64,000 nt of DNA, taken from Erythrobacter sp. (GTDB lineage: Bacteria; Pseudomonadota; Alphaproteobacteria; Sphingomonadales; Sphingomonadaceae). The DNA is taken from positions 1-64,000 of the forward strand of contig JAMNXO010000005.1 in assembly GCA_023653115.1 (NCBI GenBank). Reading direction: 5' to 3'. Shown piece by piece: positions 32,728 through 40,014 of the stretch. Each line of letters begins with the position of its first letter. Within the stretch, counting starts at the first letter, position 1. The notes beneath the pieces are model-generated. The model did not search any database. It was not told where the DNA came from and worked only from the letters and a program-made list of their open reading frames with translations. Position numbers and translations under genes: made by a program.

Positions 32728-33510
32728 GTGACTCTCAAAATTCATGTGCAGCTCGATTACTGGTTCGAACAGCCCTGCGACGCGCTGCTGCAAGTGGAGG
32801 CCGCCGCCATTCCCGGACAGGTGATCGAGCAGGCGCACATCACCGTCACCCCGTTCGATCATTTCGCGCGCGTCCCGGCGCAGGATCATATCGGCGAGCG
32901 CATCTGGTTGCGCGTGGCCGGACGGGTGCTGGTGGATTACCGCGCCACCGTGGCGATCGAGCAAAGGGTCGAGGACTGCGCCGGCCTGGCGATTGTTCCG
33001 CCCCACCGCTTGCCGGGTGAGGCCGTCCCCTATCTGCTGCCGTCGCGCTATTGCCCGTCAAACCAGTTCATCGACTTTGTCGAGACAACGTTCGGCGCGG
33101 TTGAAGGCGGTGCCAAGATTGTCGCCATGCGCGACTGGGTCGCCGGGCATTTGTCCTATGTGCCGGGCTCCAGCGATACCGACACGACCGCTGCCGACAC
33201 CTTTCGCGCCCGCGCCGGCGTGTGCCGCGATTATGCGCATCTGATGATTGCGCTCGCCCGCGCCGCCGACATCCCCGCACGGATGGCGAGTGTCTATGCG
33301 CTAGGCGTGACCCCGCCCGATTTTCACGCGGTGGCCGAAGTCTTTCTGGATGGCGGCTGGCACCTGATCGATCCGACCGGCATGGCGCGATCAGGCGAGA
33401 TGGCCAAGATCGGCATCGGCCGCGACATTGGCGATGTCGCTTTCCTCACCGCCTTCGGGCAGCTCAGGATGAACAGCCAGAGCGTCTCGGTCGAAACTGC
33501 ACATCGGTGA
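32728..33510 (+). CDS. Transglutaminase-like (papain-fold) protein
   Basis: A 260-aa cytosolic protein. An N-terminal beta-sandwich of about 110 residues (QVIEQAHITVTPFDHFARVP) resembles the bacterial transglutaminase N-terminal domain, followed by the transglutaminase core with the catalytic Cys in RARAGVCRDYAHLMIAL, His in DFHAVAEVFL and Asp in WHLIDPTGMA. The triad is complete. Such proteins are thought to be peptidases or amidases; the substrate is unknown. The GTG at 32728 is chosen since no ATG lies near the conserved beginning (MTLKIHVQLDYWFEQ). It is divergent from DUF427. Confidence 0.88.
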   Translation: MTLKIHVQLDYWFEQPCDALLQVEAAAIPGQVIEQAHITVTPFDHFARVPAQDHIGERIWLRVAGRVLVDYRATVAIEQRVEDCAGLAIVPPHRLPGEAVPYLLPSRYCPSNQFIDFVETTFGAVEGGAKIVAMRDWVAGHLSYVPGSSDTDTTAADTFRARAGVCRDYAHLMIALARAADIPARMASVYALGVTPPDFHAVAEVFLDGGWHLIDPTGMARSGEMAKIGIGRDIGDVAFLTAFGQLRMNSQSVSVETAHR

Positions 33511-33570
33511 CTGCGTGCCGGGTGAGCCGCAGCGCGCGGCTTTCCGGCCAGCGGAGCGAATCGCCCTGCC

Positions 33571-33996
33571 CTATTCCGCCGCAGGGAAGAAGAACGCCCG
33601 CAGGTGGTCGCCGATGCGCGCAGGACGCAGGGTTTCGGCGTCGATGCAGCACCACGAGGATTGCACTTCGGCCAGCACGTCTTCGCCGCGCTTGATCAGC
33701 GTGGAATAGAACGCGCGCGCACCGTTGAATCGTTCAAGCACGGTCTGCGCGATCACATCGTCTTCGAGGAACGCGGGCTTGCGATAGGTGATCTCGTGCT
33801 TCAGCGCGACCCACGCCTTGCTCGCCACATCCTCGGCCGGCGCGATCCCGCGCCAGTGCGCCAGCACCGCATCCTGCACCCAGTTGAGGTAGCGCGCGTT
33901 ATTGACGTGCCCCATGAAATCGATGTCTGCCAACTCGACCTTGATCGGGTGGAAAAACGGCAGGGCGGGCATGGAAGGGGATTCGATTGCTGACAT
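33571..33996 (-). CDS. Hotdog-fold acyl-CoA thioesterase (YbgC/4HBT-like)
   Basis: A 141-aa single hotdog domain that hydrolyses acyl-CoA thioesters. The FcbC/YbgC signature VELADIDFMGHVNNARYLNW contains the catalytic Asp, and ALKHEITYRKPAFLEDDVIA and WCCIDAETLRPARIGDH follow. Substrate range cannot be told. An ATG at 33972 is an alternative start. The first start codon lies inside a CTGACA-TATT-TGTCAG inverted repeat, which may be an operator. Confidence 0.88.
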   Translation of the reverse strand: MSAIESPSMPALPFFHPIKVELADIDFMGHVNNARYLNWVQDAVLAHWRGIAPAEDVASKAWVALKHEITYRKPAFLEDDVIAQTVLERFNGARAFYSTLIKRGEDVLAEVQSSWCCIDAETLRPARIGDHLRAFFFPAAE

Positions 33997-34005
33997 ATTT
34001 GTCAG
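33990..34005. promoter_or_regulatory. Inverted repeat overlapping the thioesterase start
   Basis: CTGACA (33990-33995) and TGTCAG (34000-34005) flank TATT, a perfect 6-bp dyad. It covers the first codon of the thioesterase as annotated and lies about 115 bases before leuC, so it could be an operator for either divergent gene. The alternative start at 33972 would make it a true upstream site. Confidence 0.4.
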
Positions 34006-34120
34006 TTATACCCCAGGAAGCTTGCAAATCCATGACGAATTTGACCCGTATCAAGCACGCATCTTGCGCGAGGGCCTGAGGCGCGTCTAATCGCCCCTCT
34101 CCACAAGGATACAAGACACC

Positions 34121-35551
34121 ATGGCGAGCCGCCCGCGCACACTTTACGAGAAGATCTGGGACGCGCATGTCGTCGAAACACGCGCTGATGGCACGGCGCT
34201 GATCTATATCGATCGCCATCTGGTGCACGAGGTGACAAGCCCGCAGGCGTTCGAGGCGCTGCGGCTGGCAGAACGCCCGGTGCGGCGGCCCGAACTCACC
34301 CTCGCCGTGCCCGATCACAACCTGCCGACCACTGCGCGGGTCGATGCCAATGGCGCGCCGGTGCCGATTGCCGATCCCGAAAGTGCCGCGCAGCTTGCCG
34401 CGCTCGAAGTCAATGCGCCCGCCTTCGGCATCCGCTATATCCCGGCGACCGCCAAGGAGCAGGGGATCGTCCATGTGGTCGGCCCCGAGCAGGGCTTCTC
34501 GCTGCCGGGCACCACCATTGTCTGCGGCGATTCGCACACCGCCTGCCACGGCGGGCTGGGCGCGCTCGCCTTCGGGATCGGGACGAGCGAGGTCGAGCAC
34601 GTGCTGGCGACCCAGACGCTGCTGCTCCAGCAATCCAAGTCGATGGAAGTGCGGGTGGACGGCGATCTCGGCCCCGGCGTGAGCGCAAAGGATCTGATCC
34701 TCCACATCGTCGGCACCATCGGCGCGGCGGGCGGCTCTGGCTATGTGATCGAATATCGCGGGCGCGTGTTCGAGGCGATGAGCGTCGAGGAACGCCTCAC
34801 CGTCTGCAACATGAGCATCGAGGCAGGTGCGCGCGCCGGCCTGATCGCGCCCGACGATACCACCTTCGCCTATCTGAAGGGCCGCCCGATGGCCCCGCAA
34901 GGCGCTGAATGGGACGCCGCCGTGGCCTATTGGCGCACGCTCCACAGCGATGACGGCGCGGTGTTCGCCAAGTCCGTCACCATCAACGCCGCCGATGTCG
35001 AACCCAGCGTCACCTGGGGCACCAGCCCCGAAGATGTGGTGGCCATCGGCGGGCGCGTGCCCTCGCCCGACGATTTCGCCGACGAGAGCAAGCGCGTGGC
35101 GGTGCAGAAAAGCCTCGATTACATGGGCCTCACCCCCGGTACTCCGCTGACCGAGGTGGCGATCGAGAACGTCTTCATCGGCAGCTGCACCAACAGCCGC
35201 ATCGAAGATCTGCGCGCCGCCGCCGCCGTGCTCAAGGGCCGCCACAAGGCTGACAATGTGCGTTGGGCGATCGTCGTGCCCGGCTCTGGCCTGGTGAAAG
35301 CCCAGGCTGAGGACGAGGGCCTCGACAAGGTGTTCATCGATGCCGGGTTCGAATGGCGCGAGCCGGGCTGTTCTGCCTGCCTCGGCATGAACCCCGACAA
35401 GGTGCCGCCAGGCGAACGCTGCGCTTCGACCAGCAACCGCAATTTCGTAGGCCGGCAAGGTCCGGGCGCGCGCACGCATCTTGTCTCGCCTGCGATGGCA
35501 GCGGCGGCCGCTGTCACCGGGCGGCTCGCCGATGTGCGCGAGCTGGTGTAG
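34121..35551 (+). CDS. leuC: 3-isopropylmalate dehydratase large subunit
   Basis: A 476-aa aconitase-family subunit that, with LeuD, isomerises 2-isopropylmalate to 3-isopropylmalate in leucine synthesis. It begins [18 protein letters not shown], has [18 protein letters not shown], the first cluster Cys region [16 protein letters not shown] (as [12 protein letters not shown] here) and the paired Cys in [11 protein letters not shown] that ligate the [4Fe-4S] cluster, and [25 protein letters not shown] precedes the ATG. It heads a leuC - small gene - leuD - oxidoreductase series on one strand. Confidence 0.97.
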   Translation: MASRPRTLYEKIWDAHVVETRADGTALIYIDRHLVHEVTSPQAFEALRLAERPVRRPELTLAVPDHNLPTTARVDANGAPVPIADPESAAQLAALEVNAPAFGIRYIPATAKEQGIVHVVGPEQGFSLPGTTIVCGDSHTACHGGLGALAFGIGTSEVEHVLATQTLLLQQSKSMEVRVDGDLGPGVSAKDLILHIVGTIGAAGGSGYVIEYRGRVFEAMSVEERLTVCNMSIEAGARAGLIAPDDTTFAYLKGRPMAPQGAEWDAAVAYWRTLHSDDGAVFAKSVTINAADVEPSVTWGTSPEDVVAIGGRVPSPDDFADESKRVAVQKSLDYMGLTPGTPLTEVAIENVFIGSCTNSRIEDLRAAAAVLKGRHKADNVRWAIVVPGSGLVKAQAEDEGLDKVFIDAGFEWREPGCSACLGMNPDKVPPGERCASTSNRNFVGRQGPGARTHLVSPAMAAAAAVTGRLADVRELV

Positions 35552-35595
35552 CGCGGCCCCTTGAAACCCATCCCCGCAAGGCGCAAGGAACGGAT

Positions 35596-35796
35596 ATGAG
35601 CGACAAAAAATCCGACAAAAAGTCCGCTGGCATGACCACCGGCAACAAGGCAGCCCTCGGCGCGGCGGCGATCGGTTCGGCAGCGGTGGCAGCAGCCCTG
35701 CTTTATGCCGGACGCAAGCTCGCGACCAAGAAGAAGCCCGACACGGCGACCGGGACGGGCACCATCCCCTCGGGCGAACCCCCGCAAACCGACTGA
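35596..35796 (+). CDS. Small single-pass membrane protein between leuC and leuD
   Basis: A 66-aa product with a strongly basic N terminus ([20 protein letters not shown]), one Ala-rich membrane helix ([20 protein letters not shown]) and a Lys/Pro/Thr tail. AAGGA lies six bases before the ATG, a good start signal. It is embedded in the leucine operon, 44 bases after leuC and 13 before leuD, so it is cotranscribed with them. No family recognised; a link to leucine synthesis is not implied by the sequence. Confidence 0.72.
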   Translation: MSDKKSDKKSAGMTTGNKAALGAAAIGSAAVAAALLYAGRKLATKKKPDTATGTGTIPSGEPPQTD

Positions 35797-35809
35797 GGAC
35801 GACATCGCG

Positions 35810-36409
35810 ATGCAACCGCTCACCCGCGTCGAAGGCCGCGCTATCCCGCTCGGTCTCAAGAATGTCGATACCGACATCATCATCCCGGCCAAGTGGCTCA
35901 AGACCATCAGTCGCGAAGGGCTTGGCGCAGGCGCGTTCGAGGCCTTGCGTGCGGAACCGGGCAATGTGATCGACGATCCCGCCTATGCCGGGGCGCCGGT
36001 GCTGATCGCGGGCGACAATTTCGGTTGCGGTTCGAGCCGTGAACACGCCGCATGGGCGCTGGGCGATCTCGGCATCCGCGTGGTGATCGCGCCCAGCTTC
36101 TCGGACATTTTCTCCGGCAACGCGGTCAAGAACGGGATCCTGCCGGTGGTGCTGCCGCAGGACGCGGTTGACCGCCTGCTGGAGGTGGCGCGCGAGGAGC
36201 AGCCGATTTCGGTCGATCTCGAACACCAGACCGTCACCACACCCTATCAGGATCGCTTCACCTTTGCGCTTGATCCGTTCCGCCGCGATTGCCTGCTGAA
36301 CGGGCTCGACGAGGTCGGGCTGACAATGGCGCGCGGCGAGGCGATCGGCGGCTTTGAAGCCACGCGCACCGCGGCCCAGCCCTGGCTGATGCGCGGCACC
36401 GCTGCCTGA
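35810..36409 (+). CDS. leuD: 3-isopropylmalate dehydratase small subunit
   Basis: The 199-aa swivel-domain partner of LeuC. It starts [20 protein letters not shown], then [19 protein letters not shown], and has the conserved [16 protein letters not shown] loop and [25 protein letters not shown] stands upstream of the ATG at 35810. Length and motifs are standard. Confidence 0.96.
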   Translation: MQPLTRVEGRAIPLGLKNVDTDIIIPAKWLKTISREGLGAGAFEALRAEPGNVIDDPAYAGAPVLIAGDNFGCGSSREHAAWALGDLGIRVVIAPSFSDIFSGNAVKNGILPVVLPQDAVDRLLEVAREEQPISVDLEHQTVTTPYQDRFTFALDPFRRDCLLNGLDEVGLTMARGEAIGGFEATRTAAQPWLMRGTAA

Positions 36410-36436
36410 CCACATAGAATAACGGGAGAGGACACC

Positions 36437-37435
36437 ATGAAAGCCATCCGCAGCCACGCCACTGGCGGGCCCGAAACCCTGACGCTCGACGAGATCGACG
36501 CCCCCGTCCCCGGTGCGGGCGAAGTGCTGATCGCGGTCAAGGCCTGCGCGATCAACTATCCCGACACGCTGATCATCCGCGATATGTACCAGTTCAAGCC
36601 TGCGCGTCCCTTCGCCCCCGGCGGCGAGATTGCCGGCGTGATCGAGGCGCTGGGCGAAGGCGTTGAGGGCTACAAGGTGGGCGATCATGTCATGGCCGGG
36701 ATCGGCAATGGCGGGCTGGCCGAGAAAGTCGTGGTGCCCGCGGGTCGGATGTTCCCGGTGCCGGACGGCGTGCCCTTCGAGAAAGCCGCCAGCTTGCTGA
36801 TGACCTACGGCACCACCATCCACGGTCTCAAGGATCGCGGACATATCAAGGCTGGCGACACCGTGCTGATCCTCGGCGCAGCGGGCGGCGTGGGGCTTTC
36901 GGCGGTGGAACTCGCCAAGGCTTTCGGCGCGCGCGTGGTCGCCGCCGTCTCGTCCGAGGCCAAGGGCGAAGTCGCCCGCAAGGCCGGGGCCGACGAAGTT
37001 GTGATCTACCCGCGCGAGGCGATGGACAAGGATGCCTCCAAAGCGCTCGCCGATGCCTTCAAGAAGGCCTGCGGGCCCGAAGGCGCCAACATCGTCTATG
37101 ACATTGTCGGCGGGCAATATTCCGAGCCGGCCCTGCGTGCCATTGCGTGGGAGGGCCGCTTCCTCGTGGTCGGCTTCCCGGCGGGGATCGCCAAGATGCC
37201 GCTCAACCTCACCCTGCTGAAGTCCTGCGACATCTGCGGCGTGTTCTGGGGCGCCTTCACCGCGCGCGAGCCGGTAGCCTTCCGCGCGCAGGTGGACGAA
37301 TTGTTCGATCTGATGAAGGCCGGCAAGATCGATCCGCTGGTCAGCGAGACCTTCCCCCTCGCCCGCGCCGGCGATGCCATCGCCAAACTCGAAAACCGCG
37401 AGGCCGTGGGCAAGCTCGTCGTCACGATGGAATAA
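36437..37435 (+). CDS. NADPH:quinone oxidoreductase-like MDR protein
   Basis: A 332-aa zinc-independent medium-chain dehydrogenase/reductase of the quinone oxidoreductase group. The GroES-like half has ACAINYPDTLIIRDMYQF and PGGEIAGVIEALGEGV; the Rossmann half has VLILGAAGGVGLSAVELAKA, the AAGGVG nucleotide-binding motif. No zinc-ligand Cys or structural-zinc Cys cluster is present. It probably reduces quinones or enoyl substrates with NADPH. GGGAGAGG precedes the ATG. It follows leuD by 27 bases. Confidence 0.9.
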   Translation: MKAIRSHATGGPETLTLDEIDAPVPGAGEVLIAVKACAINYPDTLIIRDMYQFKPARPFAPGGEIAGVIEALGEGVEGYKVGDHVMAGIGNGGLAEKVVVPAGRMFPVPDGVPFEKAASLLMTYGTTIHGLKDRGHIKAGDTVLILGAAGGVGLSAVELAKAFGARVVAAVSSEAKGEVARKAGADEVVIYPREAMDKDASKALADAFKKACGPEGANIVYDIVGGQYSEPALRAIAWEGRFLVVGFPAGIAKMPLNLTLLKSCDICGVFWGAFTAREPVAFRAQVDELFDLMKAGKIDPLVSETFPLARAGDAIAKLENREAVGKLVVTME

Positions 37436-37521
37436 TATCTCGTGGGCAGGGCTTGCCGCTTGAAGCGGCGCGCTGGCCGCTTTATCGCTAAGCGCGGATC
37501 GACGCCGGAGGGACTTTCAGA

Positions 37522-37845
37522 ATGACCGATTTCAAGGATCGCGAGCGGGCCGAGGAAGCCAAGTTCGCGCTCGATGGCGAAACCGCCTTCCGTATCGCCG
37601 CACGCCGCAACCGGTTGCTGGGCGAATGGGCCGCGGGCCTGATGCATCTCACGCCCGAGGAAGCCGACGCCTATCGCAAGGCGGTGGTGCAGGCCGATTT
37701 TGAGGAAGCGGGCGACGAGGACGTGATCCGCAAGCTGCTCGGCGATCTCACCGCCGCGCGCGTCGAGATGACCGAGGCCGATATCCGCGCCAAGCTCGAC
37801 GAGATGACGATCGAGTCCCGCCGCCAGCTTCTGGGCGAAGTCTGA
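37522..37845 (+). CDS. DUF1476 protein, ATP synthase inhibitor zeta subunit-like
   Basis: A 107-aa helical protein of DUF1476, the alphaproteobacterial zeta subunit that blocks ATP hydrolysis by F1-ATPase through its N-terminal inhibitory helix. Seen: MTDFKDRERAEEAKFALDGE, then AARRNRLLGEWAAGLMHL and the TEADIRAKLDEMTIESRRQL tail. GGAGG precedes the ATG. In Paracoccus denitrificans this is the principal F1 inhibitor; inhibition strength here is not readable. It opens a conserved alphaproteobacterial trio with bolA and the monothiol glutaredoxin. Confidence 0.92.
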   Translation: MTDFKDRERAEEAKFALDGETAFRIAARRNRLLGEWAAGLMHLTPEEADAYRKAVVQADFEEAGDEDVIRKLLGDLTAARVEMTEADIRAKLDEMTIESRRQLLGEV

Positions 37846-37870
37846 TCCGCCGTTTCCGGGAGGCCAAGCC

Positions 37871-38104
37871 ATGCCGATGAGTGCCGCCGCGATCGAGGAA
37901 GCCATCCTCGCCGCCTTGCCCGGGGCCACGGTCGAACTGCGCGATCTGGCGGGCGATGATGATCACTGGGCCGCCACCGTCACCGCGCCGCAATTCGTCG
38001 GCATCAACCGGGTGGCGCAGCACAAGCTGGTCTATGCCGCGTTCGGAGGCCGCATGGGCGGCGAACTGCACGCCTTGCAAGTGACCACCAAGGTTCCCAC
38101 GTAA
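37871..38104 (+). CDS. bolA: BolA-family protein
   Basis: A 77-aa BolA-like protein, with [20 protein letters not shown], the [18 protein letters not shown] core (invariant His likely a cluster ligand) and a C-terminal [13 protein letters not shown]. BolA partners with CGFS monothiol glutaredoxin to hold [2Fe-2S] clusters, and the partner gene lies 41 bases downstream. GGGAGG precedes the ATG at 37871. It belongs to the short IbaG/YrbA-like subgroup. Confidence 0.93.
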   Translation: MPMSAAAIEEAILAALPGATVELRDLAGDDDHWAATVTAPQFVGINRVAQHKLVYAAFGGRMGGELHALQVTTKVPT

Positions 38105-38145
38105 AACGCAATCACCATTCCACCGTTTCAAGGGCCGTCCTGATC

Positions 38146-38472
38146 ATGTCCGATTCCAACGCGCGCATTTCCGAAATCGTCGCCAGCAATGATGTGGTGC
38201 TGTTCATGAAGGGCACCCCGCTGTTCCCGCAATGCGGCTTTTCCAGCCGCGCGGTGGCGATCCTCGATCACTGCGGCATCGTCTATGAAAGCGTCGATGT
38301 GCTGCAGGACATGGAAGTCCGTCAGGGCATCAAGAGCTTCTCGGACTGGCCCACCATCCCGCAACTCTACGTCAAGGGCGAGTTCGTGGGCGGCAGCGAC
38401 ATCATGATGGAAATGTTCGAAGCCGGCGAATTGCAGCAGCTTCTCGATGAGAGCGGTGTGAAGGCTGCTTAG
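38146..38472 (+). CDS. grxD: Monothiol glutaredoxin, Grx4 family
   Basis: A 108-aa CGFS glutaredoxin that assembles and delivers iron-sulfur clusters. The motif [20 protein letters not shown] contains the cluster Cys; [20 protein letters not shown] and [16 protein letters not shown] follow. It works with BolA encoded just upstream. The following 550 bases contain palindromes and a terminator. Confidence 0.96.
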   Translation: MSDSNARISEIVASNDVVLFMKGTPLFPQCGFSSRAVAILDHCGIVYESVDVLQDMEVRQGIKSFSDWPTIPQLYVKGEFVGGSDIMMEMFEAGELQQLLDESGVKAA

Positions 38473-38743
38473 TTTTGCGCACCCGCCTCCGCGGGTGCGT
38501 CCTCGGCGCTGCTCCTTCGCTACGCTACGGGCGCCTGCGGGCGGCCATTCGGCCTTGCGGCCCTTTGGGCCGAATTGCATTTCCCATTGAACTCTGAATT
38601 CGGTCGCGTAGCGACCGCAAGCGCGAACGCGCGCCCGAAGGGGTGGCCCTGAAAGGGCCGGGCCCCCGAAGGAAAGCCATGCAGCGCGGCCGCGTTGCGC
38701 CCGCCTGCCCCGGCGAAGGCCGGGGGCGCCTGAGGCAAAAACA
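38473..38743. repeat. Palindrome-rich intergenic segment
   Basis: This part of the 550-base gap between grxD and the NUDIX gene is built of stacked inverted repeats: ATTCGGCC and GGCCGAAT around 38550-38577, GGCCC-TTT-GGGCC, GGTCGC-GTA-GCGACC around 38602-38616 and GGCCCT-GAAA-GGGCC around 38645-38659. Part of it (CGGCCATTCGGCCTTGCGG) resembles the dispersed repeat at 12055 and 39843. No protein gene is convincing here. Confidence 0.65.
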
Positions 38744-38776
38744 AAAACGCCCCGCAGGACCAGTGCGGGGCGTTTT
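38744..38776. terminator. Bidirectional intrinsic terminator
   Basis: AAAACGCCCCGCA (38744-38756) and TGCGGGGCGTTTT (38764-38776) form a 13-bp stem with a 7-base loop. On the plus strand it ends the grxD transcript, and on the minus strand it is followed by TTTTTGTTTTTG, an even better U run, although no annotated minus-strand gene reads into it. Confidence 0.9.
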
Positions 38777-38870
38777 CTATTCTGGGGAGGCGCGGCCCGG
38801 AAACCAGGAAGGGCGCGCCTCTGTTTGAAGACCAGTAGGACCGTCCTCTGCTATGCATGGCGCGTGCCAA
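38777..38870 (-). ncRNA. Candidate small RNA ending at the 38744 terminator
   Basis: The minus strand has a strong hairpin GAGGCGCG...CGCGCCTC (arms 38787-38794 and 38814-38821) directly before the intrinsic terminator, flanked by CTGG and CCAG that can close it further. No minus-strand protein gene explains a terminator with its better U run on that strand. Promoter and 5' end are not defined. It may instead be only 3' structure of the grxD transcript. Confidence 0.3.
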
Positions 38871-39022
38871 ACGCAGAAAGTCACGCAAATCCGCCATTTC
38901 TCGAACGACCATGCGATGGTGCAATTGGTTAACTGTAAAGCAGCCCGACACCCATCTTCAAACCGGCAGGAACCCGCCAAAGCGCTTGGCAAGGGCTTGC
39001 CGCCGCGTCATGCTGGTCCGGC

Positions 39023-39805
39023 ATGACAGACGAATCCGCGCGCCACGGCATCCCAGCCGCCACCATCATCATCTTCCGCAACGCGCCCGCTGGCGGGCCG
39101 CCGGAGGTGCTGATGACGGTGCGTTCGCGCACCATGTCCTTTGCCGGCGGGATGGCAGTGTTTCCCGGCGGAAGGGTCGATCCTGAAGACTACGCCCTCG
39201 GTGAGGCGCTGGCAGGCGAGATCGGGATCGCCCCCGATGAAGCCGCGCACCAGATCGCCGCAGTGCGCGAGACGCTGGAGGAGACCGGCCTTGCGATGGG
39301 CCTCGCCGGCGCGATCGATGCCGCCCGCGCATCCGAAGCGCGCGCGATGCTGGCCGAGGTGGGCGCGCTTGCTCCGGTGCTCGATGCGTTCGGCTGGCGG
39401 CTCGATCTGGCGCAGATCACCCCGTTTGCGCGCTGGTTTCCCAAGAACGAGGCCATCCCGCGCGTCTATGATACGCGCTTCTATCTCGCCAATCTCGGCA
39501 CTGGCGCGGTCGAGGTGTCGATCGACCATGCCGAGAACACCCAGCTGTTCTGGACCTCGGCCGCAGGTGCGCTCGATGCTGCGGAGCGCGGCGATATCAA
39601 GCTGATCTTCCCCACCCGCCGCAATCTTGAACGGCTCGCGCTGTTCGCAAGCTACGAAGAAGCCCGCGCCCAGGCCGAGGCGATCCCGGTGCGCACGATC
39701 ATGCCGCAGGTGGTCGAGGAAGGCGGAAAGTCGTGGCTGACGATCCTCGGCGATGCGGGCTACCCGGTGACAGCGGAGCTTTTGGAGAATGTCGCGCGGG
39801 GGTGA
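39023..39805 (+). CDS. NUDIX hydrolase
   Basis: A 260-aa NUDIX-fold protein of the long NUDT7/NUDT19-like type, which often cleaves CoA or nucleotide diphosphates. The NUDIX box is recognisable as AAVRETLEETGLAMG, preceded by FPGGRVDPEDYALGE. The region between has FAGGMAVFPGGRVDPED. The C terminus (NLERLALFASYEEARAQ) is helical and family-like. No strong ribosome-binding site precedes the ATG at 39023. Substrate is not assigned. Convergent with the TonB receptor gene. Confidence 0.9.
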   Translation: MTDESARHGIPAATIIIFRNAPAGGPPEVLMTVRSRTMSFAGGMAVFPGGRVDPEDYALGEALAGEIGIAPDEAAHQIAAVRETLEETGLAMGLAGAIDAARASEARAMLAEVGALAPVLDAFGWRLDLAQITPFARWFPKNEAIPRVYDTRFYLANLGTGAVEVSIDHAENTQLFWTSAAGALDAAERGDIKLIFPTRRNLERLALFASYEEARAQAEAIPVRTIMPQVVEEGGKSWLTILGDAGYPVTAELLENVARG

Positions 39806-39842
39806 AGGTTTTTTGTTTCCCGCATCGCCTCCGCAATGCGAA

Positions 39843-39909
39843 ATCCTCGCTCACGCCGCCTGACGGCGGCATCGCTGCGGACGGCCCTTCGGCCTTGCGG
39901 TCGCTTCGC
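39843..39909. repeat. Dispersed palindromic intergenic repeat, copy B
   Basis: A 67-base match to 12055-12122: both start ATCCTCGCTCACG, share GCATCGCTGCG and end TCGGCCTTGCGG (G) TCGCTTCGC. The internal palindrome arms (CGCCGCCTGACGGCGGC here, GCGGCCTAGCGGCCGC in copy A) have compensating changes that keep the pairing. It lies 38 bases after the NUDIX stop. Confidence 0.78.
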
Positions 39910-39954
39910 AACCGAGATCAAGAAAACACGCTGGGATTGCCCCTATCCCGATAC

Positions 39955-39990
39955 AAAAACGGCGGCGCGGGATTTGCCCCGTCGCCGCCG
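39955..39990 (-). terminator. Terminator of the TonB-receptor operon
   Basis: On the minus strand CGGCGGCG (39983-39990) pairs with CGCCGCCG (39960-39967), with an inner GGG/CCC, followed by TTTTT (39955-39959). It lies 25 bases after the receptor stop. Confidence 0.9.
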
Positions 39991-40014
39991 TGAAAGCCCG
40001 ACCCGAGGGCGTCG

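Noticed and set aside
33899..37117. 1072-codon open frame on the minus strand opposite leuC-leuD
   Set aside because: It is the antisense shadow of leuC, the small gene, leuD and the oxidoreductase; the His/Gly/Arg-rich composition is typical of antisense frames in GC-rich DNA.
38520..38951. 143-codon minus-strand frame through the 38744 terminator
   Set aside because: It reads through a strong intrinsic terminator and palindromic repeats, has no ribosome-binding site, and shows no protein-like motif.
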